Positions 57,216 through 64,000 of a stretch of DNA of 64,000 nt are shown here, piece after piece (positions within the stretch are counted from its first letter, which is position 1; every line of letters begins with the position of its first letter). The notes below the pieces were generated by a model. It saw only the letters and a program-made list of their open reading frames with translations, ran no database searches and was not told the DNA's origin. The translations under genes were made by a program, and so were the position numbers. The stretch is from UBA8199 sp964507045 (GTDB taxonomy: Bacteria > Verrucomicrobiota > Verrucomicrobiia > Limisphaerales > UBA8199): contig CAZDOO010000022.1 in the NCBI GenBank assembly GCA_964507045.1, forward strand, positions 1 through 64,000, in the 5' to 3' direction.

Positions 57216-60110
57216 ATGCCTGTCACGGAACCACCCAACAGCGACCATGCCGCACCCGTAGGCTTGTCATCGCAGCGCGATCAGTTTGCCCGGCGCCATA
57301 TCGGGCCCCGCGCCGGCGAGACCCTGGAAATGCTGCGCCTGCTCGGCTACCCGAGCCTGGAGGCGTTGACGGATGCCGCCGTGCCGAGTCAAATCCGTCT
57401 CCGCCGGCCGCTCCAGCTTCCCGCCCCCCGCACTGAATACGAAGTGCTGGCGGCACTGAGGGAAATCGCCGCCCAGAACCAGGTCTTCCGCTCCTATATC
57501 GGCATGGGCTATTACGACTGCATCACGCCCGCAGTCATCCAACGGAACCTCCTGGAGAATCCCGGCTGGTACACGCCTTACACCCCCTACCAGGCCGAGG
57601 TTGCCCAGGGCCGTCTCGAAGCCCTGCTCAACTTCCAAACCCTGGTCATAGACCTGACCGGCCTCGACGTGGCCAACGCTTCCCTGCTCGACGAAGCCAC
57701 CGCCGCCGCGGAAGCCATGACGATGGCCCACTCGCTCAAACCGGGCCGGAACGTCTTCTTTGTCTCGGCGGCGTGCCATCCCCAAACCATCGAGGTGGTG
57801 AAGACCCGCGCCGCGGCCTTGGACATAGAGGTTGTGGTGGGAGACCACCAGGCCTTCCAGTTCAACGAACAAGTCTTTGGCGCCCTGGTCCAGTACCCGG
57901 ATACCTATGGCGAGGTCCTCGACTATTCCGCGTTCATCGAGCAGGCGCATGCGGCCGGCGCGCTGGTAGCCGTGGCGGCGGACCTGCTGAGCCTCACCCT
58001 CCTGCGCCCGCCAGGCGAATTCGGCGCCGACATAGCCCTGGGCAGCGCGCAACGCTTCGGCGTGCCGCTCAGCTACGGCGGCCCGCACGCCGCCTATTTC
58101 GCGACGCGGGACGCCCTGAAACGCCACATGCCCGGCCGCATCGTCGGCGTCTCGAAAGACTCCCGCGGCCGCCCGGCCCTGCGCCTCGCCCTCCAGACCC
58201 GCGAGCAACACATCCGGCGCGAGAAGGCCACCAGCAACATCTGCACGGCCCAGGCGCTGCTGGCCAGCATGGCCGGCATGTACGCCTGCTACCACGGCCC
58301 CGCCGGCCTGCAGCAGATCGCGCGGCGCATTCATCGGCTCGCGGCAGCATTGGCCCGGGGCCTGCAACGGCTCGGATACGACGCCGGCCCGAAGGTGTTC
58401 TTCGACACCCTCCGCGTCCCCCTCGGCGAGAAGCGGGCGGAAGACGTCCTCAAATCCGCCGAAGCCCGGCGCATGAACTTCCGCGCCCTGGACGAGCACG
58501 CGGTCGGCATCTCGCTGGATGAGACCACCACCGAGAAGGAACTCGCCGACATTCTGCAGGTCTTCAGCGAAAACCGCCTTGCCGATTTCAAGGTGGCCGA
58601 GCTAGCCGCCGCACCCGAGGCGGACTACCCTGCCCCCTTCGCCCGCACGACCCCCTACCTGACGCATCCCGTCTTCAACCGCTACCACTCGGAGACCGAG
58701 ATGATGCGCTACCTCAAGCGCCTGGAATCCCGCGACCTCTCACTGACGACTTCCATGATCCCGCTCGGCTCCTGCACGATGAAGCTCAACGCCGCCGCCG
58801 AGATGTTCCCGGTCACCTGGCCCGAGCTGGCTCGCTTGCACCCGTTCGCGCCGCTGCGCCAAACCCGCGGCTGGCAGACGCTGTTCCAGCAGTTGGAGGA
58901 ATGGCTCGCCGAAATCACCGGGTTCGCCGGCATCTCGCTCCAGCCCAATGCGGGCTCCCAGGGCGAGTACACCGGTCTGCTGGTCATTCGCGCCTGGCAC
59001 GCCAGCCGCAGCGAACGCCACCGCAACGTCTGCCTCATCCCCACCTCCGCGCACGGCACCAACCCCGCCAGCGCCGTCATGGCCGGCCTCAAGGTCGTCG
59101 CCGTCGCCTGCGACAGTGACGGCAACATTGACGTCGCCGACCTCCGCGCCAAGGCCGAGGCGCACCAGGCGAACCTGGCTGCGCTGATGGTGACCTACCC
59201 CTCGACGCACGGCGTGTTCGAACAGGCCATCCGTGAAATCTGCGAGATCATCCACGTCCACGGCGGCCAGGTTTACATGGACGGCGCCAATCTCAACGCC
59301 CAGGTCGGCCTGTGCCGGCCCCGCGACATCGGCGCCGATGTGTGCCACGTGAATCTGCACAAGACCTTCAGCATCCCCCACGGCGGCGGCGGTCCCGGCA
59401 TGGGCCCGATTGGCGTGGCAGAGCACCTGGTCGAGTTCCTGCCCGGCCATGCCGTGGTGCCGCTCGGGGGCGAGAGCCCCATTGGCGCCGTGGCGGCGGC
59501 CCCCTGGGGCAGCGCCGGCATTCTCCCCATCCCCTGGGTCTATATCGCCGCCCTGGGCGGCCCCGGCCTGACCGAAGCCACCCAATACGCCATCCTGAAC
59601 GCGAACTACATTGCCCGCCGCCTGCAGGACTACTTCCCCGTCCTCTATCGCGGCCACGGCAACCTCGTCGCCCATGAGTGCATCCTCGACCTGCGCCAGT
59701 TCAAGGAGGTCACCGTCGAGGACGTAGCCAAGCGCCTGATGGACTACGGCTTCCACGCCCCGACCATCTCCTGGCCCGTGCCCGGCACCATGATGGTCGA
59801 GCCCACCGAGAGCGAGTCCCGGGAAGAGCTTGACCGCTTCTGCGACGCCCTGATCAGCATCCACGCCGAAATCGCCGCCATCCAATCCGGGGCCGCCGAC
59901 AAGCGCAACAATCTGCTGAAGAACGCCCCCCACACCGCCGACATGCTCGCCGCTGACCCCTGGCCCCACCCCTACTCCCGCCAACAAGCCGCCTACCCGG
60001 CCCCATGGCTGTACGACCACAAGTTTTGGCCCGCCGTGGGCCGCATAGACAACGTCTACGGCGACCGCAACCTGGTCTGCTCCTGCGCCGGCATGGAAGC
60101 CTATACTTAG
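57216..60110 (+). CDS. gcvP: Glycine dehydrogenase (aminomethyl-transferring), P protein
   Basis: A full-length, unsplit P protein of 964 residues, PLP-dependent and cytosolic. Visible: FARRHIGPRAGETLEML near the N-terminus, YIGMGYYDC, the Gly-rich LGSAQRFGVPLSYGGPHAAY, the TSMIPLGSCTMKLN block and the PLP lysine (about 716) in VNLHKTFSIPHGGGG. It decarboxylates glycine and passes the aminomethyl group to lipoyl-GcvH. GcvT and GcvH are not in the window. Its stop overlaps the convergent oxidoreductase stop. Confidence 0.95.
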   Translation: MPVTEPPNSDHAAPVGLSSQRDQFARRHIGPRAGETLEMLRLLGYPSLEALTDAAVPSQIRLRRPLQLPAPRTEYEVLAALREIAAQNQVFRSYIGMGYYDCITPAVIQRNLLENPGWYTPYTPYQAEVAQGRLEALLNFQTLVIDLTGLDVANASLLDEATAAAEAMTMAHSLKPGRNVFFVSAACHPQTIEVVKTRAAALDIEVVVGDHQAFQFNEQVFGALVQYPDTYGEVLDYSAFIEQAHAAGALVAVAADLLSLTLLRPPGEFGADIALGSAQRFGVPLSYGGPHAAYFATRDALKRHMPGRIVGVSKDSRGRPALRLALQTREQHIRREKATSNICTAQALLASMAGMYACYHGPAGLQQIARRIHRLAAALARGLQRLGYDAGPKVFFDTLRVPLGEKRAEDVLKSAEARRMNFRALDEHAVGISLDETTTEKELADILQVFSENRLADFKVAELAAAPEADYPAPFARTTPYLTHPVFNRYHSETEMMRYLKRLESRDLSLTTSMIPLGSCTMKLNAAAEMFPVTWPELARLHPFAPLRQTRGWQTLFQQLEEWLAEITGFAGISLQPNAGSQGEYTGLLVIRAWHASRSERHRNVCLIPTSAHGTNPASAVMAGLKVVAVACDSDGNIDVADLRAKAEAHQANLAALMVTYPSTHGVFEQAIREICEIIHVHGGQVYMDGANLNAQVGLCRPRDIGADVCHVNLHKTFSIPHGGGGPGMGPIGVAEHLVEFLPGHAVVPLGGESPIGAVAAAPWGSAGILPIPWVYIAALGGPGLTEATQYAILNANYIARRLQDYFPVLYRGHGNLVAHECILDLRQFKEVTVEDVAKRLMDYGFHAPTISWPVPGTMMVEPTESESREELDRFCDALISIHAEIAAIQSGAADKRNNLLKNAPHTADMLAADPWPHPYSRQQAAYPAPWLYDHKFWPAVGRIDNVYGDRNLVCSCAGMEAYT

Positions 60111-61375
60111 ATCTTCGGCAGCTCGTAGCCCTTCCGGCGCGGGCGGGAGAGCAGCCTATTGGCTTCGTCGTCGCCGACAAACTGCTCTTCCCGGGGATTC
60201 CAGTGCAGCTTGCGTTGCACCACGCGGCAGATGTTGAGGAGGTGGCACAGCGACGTCGCGCGGTGGCCGGTCTCCGCGTCGGCGTTAGTCGGCTTGCGGG
60301 TGCGGATACAGTCAAAGAAGTTCTGGATGTGGGGGACGGACTCCTTCGCTCCCTGCGGCGTGACGGGCGGCGCGTGCTGGCGCAGTTCCGGCGGGTCGGC
60401 GGTGAAGTCGCCCCGCAGGATCTCGATCCGGCCCTTGTCGCCGACGAAGATGGCGCCGAGGTCTTCCAGGTTGCGATTGGCGCCCTCGATCTTGAGCAGG
60501 ACGCCGTTGGCGTAGCGCATGGTCACCTTGCAACGCGGCCCCGGCTCCTCGGGCCAGATTTCCACCGGGCCGGTCTTGTCCGTGCCGAGGGCGCACTGGA
60601 CCTGGTCGAGGCTGTGCGTGCCCCAGCCGGTGACCCCCCAGCACTGGCCGCCGCCGTCGTACTGGACGTATTCCCCCCAGCTATTGAACAACTCCAGGTA
60701 AAAGGGCAGCAGCTCGGTCTGGTTGCACCATTGATCCCAATCCAGGCCCGCGGGCAGTTCGTCGGGCGTATCGCGCGGTTTCCAGACGCGGCCCGGGGCG
60801 AAGTTGCAGGTGATCACCTTCCGGATTTTGCCGATGGCGCCGTCGCGCACGAGCTTGCTGGCGTACCTGTTGATGGGCATCGATCGCTGCTGGGAGCCGG
60901 TTTGCACGACCCGCTTGTATTTATGGGCGGCTTTGACCAGCACGCGTCCTTCGGCCAGCGTAAGGCTCTGCGGCTTCTCCACATAGGTGTCACAGCCCGC
61001 CTGCATCGCGTGGATGCAGATCAGCACGCGGGCGTGCGTCGTCGTCTCCACGAACACCGCATCGAGCTTCTCCTTCTCCAGCATTTCGCGGTACTGCTGA
61101 TACTTGCGCCACTTGTCGCCGCCCGCCACTTGCTGGGCGGCTTCGTTGACGCGGCCCAGGTGGCAATCGGCGGCGGCGATGACCTCGGCGCCGGGCAGGG
61201 CCTCCTGCTTGAGAATCCATTTGCCCCGCCCCCCGAGCCCGATGAAGCCGATTTGCAGGCGGTCGTTCGGCCCGGGGCGGCGGCCGGCGCCGAGCACGTC
61301 CGGGGCGACAATCATTGGAAAGCCAAGTACTGCCGCGGCGGCCGCGGAACGACGAAGGAATTCACGTCTCTTCAT
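60107..61375 (-). CDS. Tat-exported Gfo/Idh/MocA-family oxidoreductase
   Basis: A protein of 422 residues with the twin-arginine signal KRREFLRRS (2-10) and a following hydrophobic Ala-rich stretch. The Rossmann fold has LQIGFIGLGGRGKWIL, with GLGGRG for the cofactor, then AADCHLGRVNEAA and the YVEKPQSLT block carrying EKP. The C-terminal domain has ALGTDKTGPVEIWPEEPGP and a closing LLSRPRRKGYELP, usual for this phylum. It precedes a DUF1080 gene on the same strand, a pair often seen in keto-sugar metabolism. Confidence 0.9.
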   Translation of the reverse strand: MKRREFLRRSAAAAAVLGFPMIVAPDVLGAGRRPGPNDRLQIGFIGLGGRGKWILKQEALPGAEVIAAADCHLGRVNEAAQQVAGGDKWRKYQQYREMLEKEKLDAVFVETTTHARVLICIHAMQAGCDTYVEKPQSLTLAEGRVLVKAAHKYKRVVQTGSQQRSMPINRYASKLVRDGAIGKIRKVITCNFAPGRVWKPRDTPDELPAGLDWDQWCNQTELLPFYLELFNSWGEYVQYDGGGQCWGVTGWGTHSLDQVQCALGTDKTGPVEIWPEEPGPRCKVTMRYANGVLLKIEGANRNLEDLGAIFVGDKGRIEILRGDFTADPPELRQHAPPVTPQGAKESVPHIQNFFDCIRTRKPTNADAETGHRATSLCHLLNICRVVQRKLHWNPREEQFVGDDEANRLLSRPRRKGYELPKI

Positions 61376-61441
61376 AAGGGCGAGGTTCTGTCGATGGGTG
61401 TGGTTGGATAGGTGTTGATAGCTGGAGTGCGGGGGAAGCGG

Positions 61442-62212
61442 TCAGGGAGTGGAATCGAGCAACTTGATGCGAAGGTTCCTGAACTGGACCTTCATCAGCG
61501 GGCCGGGGTGCATTTGGAGGGCGATGACGCCGTCTTTGACAGCCGCGCCCGCCTGCTGGTCCGTCACCTGGCACATGACGATGTTGTTAATCTTGAGCGT
61601 GATGTCGGGTCCGCGCGCGATGATGGTGTAGGAGTTCCATTCGCCCGGCTTCACCTGGCGGAGCAAGGCAGCGCTCAGGGAGAGCTTCCCGCCCGCAGCA
61701 CCGTTGCCGGCCATGAGTTGCTGCACCTTCTCGGGGACGGCTACGGGCGAGACCGTCTTCTTGCCGTCCTTAGCAATGACGACCTTCTCACCCCGCATCG
61801 CCACACCGCCGCGGGTATGCTCGAAGAGGCAGCCGGTCCATTGATCGCCATTCTCGATGTCGGCCTGGTAACCCGAGGTGTCCCAGTTGGGAAGCTCCCG
61901 GCTGCGGAACTGGATGCCGGAGTTGCCCCCGGGGCCTTGCAGGCGGAACTCCGCGCGCAGCTCGAAATTCCCTGGCTTGCCGCCGCGCCACATCAGGTAG
62001 TGGGCGCGTTGGCAGGGGTTCTCCGGCGTGCTCTCCGCCGTGATCGCGCCGTCCACGACCCGCCACGCCCCCGGCGAGCCTTCCCAGCCGGTCAAATCGT
62101 TTCCGTTGAACATGGCGGTGAACCCGCGCTCGATTTCCGCCGCCGTGCCCGCCAGCGAGAGTGTCGTTGCCAGCAACAGCAGCGCCCCGGCCATTCGGTT
62201 GCGAAGACGCAT
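61442..62212 (-). CDS. Secreted DUF1080 protein (3-keto-disaccharide hydrolase domain)
   Basis: A protein of 256 residues with a signal peptide (about 5-25, ending GTAAE). The DUF1080 beta-sandwich has FTAMFNGNDLTGWEGSPGAW, then FELRAEFRLQGPGGNSGIQFRS, then YQADIENGDQWTGCLFE and WNSYTIIARGPDITLKINN. Some members hydrolyse 3-keto-glycosides made by Gfo/Idh-type dehydrogenases, and one such dehydrogenase lies next to it, 66 bases downstream in transcription order. The substrate is unknown. Confidence 0.9.
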   Translation of the reverse strand: MRLRNRMAGALLLLATTLSLAGTAAEIERGFTAMFNGNDLTGWEGSPGAWRVVDGAITAESTPENPCQRAHYLMWRGGKPGNFELRAEFRLQGPGGNSGIQFRSRELPNWDTSGYQADIENGDQWTGCLFEHTRGGVAMRGEKVVIAKDGKKTVSPVAVPEKVQQLMAGNGAAGGKLSLSAALLRQVKPGEWNSYTIIARGPDITLKINNIVMCQVTDQQAGAAVKDGVIALQMHPGPLMKVQFRNLRIKLLDSTP

Positions 62213-62305
62213 GTGCCGGAGCTTACTCGCGGGCTTGCCGGAGTCAACTGCGACCTGGTGCGCTCCAAGAGCCGGTTTGAAACTCGTTCCGCTGTGGCCG
62301 CCCTG

Positions 62306-64000
62306 CTACTGGCGCACGAATTTCTGCACGCGTTTGCCGATGATGTCGGTGCAATACAGGTTGCCCTTTGAATCCACGATCGCGTTGTGCAGCCAATTGA
62401 GCTGGCCGGGCTTCTCCTGCCCGTCTTCGGCCTTGGGGAACGTCCAGAGCTGCCGCAGCTTGCCGTTCAGGTCAAATTGCATGACCAACTGATCCTTGGG
62501 CGGGCAGCTCAACGGCGCGTTGGGGTATTGCGGGTCAAAGACCCAGGGCATGGGCGAGCAACCGCAGGTCCATAGCTCGCCTTGCGGCGACAAATACAAG
62601 CCCCAGGGCACCAGCAGATTGCTCCAGACCTCCAGCAGCTTTCCTTTGCCGCTGAAGACCTGAATGCGGGCGTTGTTGCGATCGGCGACATAGACGCGGC
62701 CTTGGCGGTCGCAAACCACCGCATGCGGGATGCTGAATTGGCCGGGCTGCACGCCCAACGCGCCCCACGCGCGGATGAACTTGCCCGTCCGGCTGAATTG
62801 CGCCACGCGGTTGTTGCCGTAGCCGTCGCTGACGTAGAGGTCGCCGTCGGGAGCGAAGGCGATATCCGTGGGCATGTTAAAATGCGTCGCATCCTCGCCC
62901 GACACGCCTTCCGTGCCAAGCGTCAGGAGCCCCCTGCCCTCCGGCGTGTATTTGCGCGCAATGTGCAATCCCACGTCCACCAGCCACACATTGCCGTCAC
63001 GGTCAATCCGAACCGAGTGGGCCACGCTGCGCTTGTCCGGGTTGGCCCAGGTCTTCACCAGGCGGCCGTCCGGCGCATAGACCTGGACCGCCGGATCGGT
63101 GCGCGTGTAGATCCAGACGTTCTCCTGCTTATCCATCGCCAGCCCGGCCACCGCGGCCCAGGGCGCCGCCGGCGAACGCTGCGGCCAGGAGGCATCCACC
63201 TGATAGCACGGAGCCGGATTGACCCGCGGATACCAGGCCACGGATTGCAGCGCCTGCATCCGGGCGGCGTAACGCGAGCCGAACTCGCGCTGCGAGGCGG
63301 CATCGAAATGCAGCCCATCGCCTTTGTGGCTCAGCCCCTTGGAGGAAGCGCACCCGGTGAAAGGCACTTTGGCGGGCAGACCGGCCAAAGTCTCGTTGAC
63401 TTGCCGCGCATAGGAGTTGGGATTGTTGGTGCGCGTGTAGAGAAACTCACCCAGTTCGCCGACCACAAACGGCGCGTTGGTGACACCCACGTCCCGCCGC
63501 AGGCTCTCGATCATTCTCGTCAGCCGCGCGCCGTAGGTCTGCGACCGCTCCTCGGTGCTGTCCGACTCGCCCTGGTGCCAGAGAAACCCTTTCAGTTGAC
63601 CATAGCTCATGGCCGCCCGGGTCCGGTAAACCGCATTGGAATACAGGTCGGCCCCCGCTTCCCAGCGCTCCAGCAACGTCCCGCCTACCGCGCACGGCAC
63701 CAGGCCGATGACCCGCGAAGGATTCTTCTCGGCCATCGCTTTGCCGAAGGCCACCCCCGGTCCCACGCCGTGAAACTTGCGCGGGTCCAGCGTGATCGGC
63801 TCGGCCGCCAACTGCCAGGTCTGGTTCGTGGTGAAAACCAGCACCCGCGCATGCGGCGTTGTATCCTCGACCCCGGGTTCGCCCCGGCCAGCCATGTTGG
63901 ACTGGCCCATAAGCACATAGAGATCGAGCTGATCCCTGGCGGGCAGTTGCTTGACGGCCAGCGAGGCATTGGCAGCCTGCAGGTTAAGGGTTAGCGCCAG
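62306..64000 (-). CDS. Sialate-O-acetylesterase-type (SGNH) domain fused to NHL-repeat propeller, 5' end missing
   Basis: The frame is open to the right edge, so the start and most of a signal peptide lie outside; 564 residues are visible. Residues 1-260 form an SGNH esterase: DLYVLMGQSNMAGRG with the catalytic Ser, FLWHQGESDSTEERS, and DGLHFDAASQREFG carrying the Asp/His pair. The second half (about 270-564) is an NHL-type propeller with repeats such as AGLAMDKQENVWIYTR, DIAFAPDGDLYVSDGYGNNRV and AVVCDRQGRVYVADRNNARI. Esterase members remove acetyl groups from sugars. The fusion may bring enzyme and binding or sensing surface together; the substrate is unknown. Confidence 0.85.
   Translation of the reverse strand: MALTLNLQAANASLAVKQLPARDQLDLYVLMGQSNMAGRGEPGVEDTTPHARVLVFTTNQTWQLAAEPITLDPRKFHGVGPGVAFGKAMAEKNPSRVIGLVPCAVGGTLLERWEAGADLYSNAVYRTRAAMSYGQLKGFLWHQGESDSTEERSQTYGARLTRMIESLRRDVGVTNAPFVVGELGEFLYTRTNNPNSYARQVNETLAGLPAKVPFTGCASSKGLSHKGDGLHFDAASQREFGSRYAARMQALQSVAWYPRVNPAPCYQVDASWPQRSPAAPWAAVAGLAMDKQENVWIYTRTDPAVQVYAPDGRLVKTWANPDKRSVAHSVRIDRDGNVWLVDVGLHIARKYTPEGRGLLTLGTEGVSGEDATHFNMPTDIAFAPDGDLYVSDGYGNNRVAQFSRTGKFIRAWGALGVQPGQFSIPHAVVCDRQGRVYVADRNNARIQVFSGKGKLLEVWSNLLVPWGLYLSPQGELWTCGCSPMPWVFDPQYPNAPLSCPPKDQLVMQFDLNGKLRQLWTFPKAEDGQEKPGQLNWLHNAIVDSKGNLYCTDIIGKRVQKFVRQ

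Overview
The window is a GC-rich bacterial chromosome segment that most resembles an uncultured Verrucomicrobiota (Limisphaerales/Pedosphaera-like) genome. This assignment is an inference from gene content: several secreted or Tat-exported Gfo/Idh/MocA oxidoreductases, a DUF1080 protein, a GH78 rhamnosidase, a sialate-O-acetylesterase-type protein fused to an NHL propeller, a GloVer-repeat protein, a 33-residue bS22/mS38-like ribosomal protein, and many dispersed palindromic repeats. No rRNA, tRNA, CRISPR array, transposase or phage gene was seen.

Layout. 0-7 kb: a TMTC-like membrane protein (cut by the edge), an acyl-CoA ligase, an Old Yellow Enzyme homologue, a zinc-ribbon protein, two small tandem paralogues, D-aminoacyl-tRNA deacylase and a lone GspF/PilC protein. 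7-15.7 kb: a DUF5684 membrane protein, a Gld-type ABC operon (ATPase, permease, GldG, DUF4340), DUF2203, a TPR lipoprotein and the bS22-like gene. 16-22.5 kb: two secreted proteins of unknown role and the rhamnosidase. 22.7-29.3 kb: a likely glucosylglycerate/mannosylglucosylglycerate locus, with a GT81 synthase and a GH13_18 phosphorylase facing a three-gene operon (GT4, HAD, MggA-like GT4) joined by 4-base overlaps. 29.4-34.97 kb: a FAD oxidoreductase, DUF2007, a PIN-TRAM protein and an mlaEFD lipid-transport operon. 35.5-38.6 kb: a lysine 6-transaminase with an ALDH7 dehydrogenase. 38.7-46.97 kb: a Gfo/Idh protein, an RRM protein, TrpG/PabA, a radical-SAM pair, a small membrane protein, a DegP-type protease and a Tat-exported oxidoreductase. 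47-54 kb: an accessory region with the GloVer protein, an HExxH (M60-like) secreted protein and repeat- and relic-rich intergenic DNA. 54.1-57 kb: a DUF47 protein and two PiT phosphate transporters. 57.2-64 kb: glycine decarboxylase P protein and secreted sugar-processing proteins.

The most unusual structure is in the gaps. There are three long hairpins built from 11-base units (15.9, 35.2 and 53.9 kb), two of which share identical flanks in opposite orientation. There is a 251-base nested palindrome at 53.0-53.3 kb. Four copies, whole or broken, of a peptide resembling the C-terminus of MmeI/YeeA-type DNA methyltransferases occur without a methyltransferase. A decayed copy of the 5' end of the DUF47 gene, with its leader, lies at 47.1 kb.

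Starts were chosen by hand from start codons, Shine-Dalgarno matches and overlaps. Family calls rest on motif recognition, not on searches.
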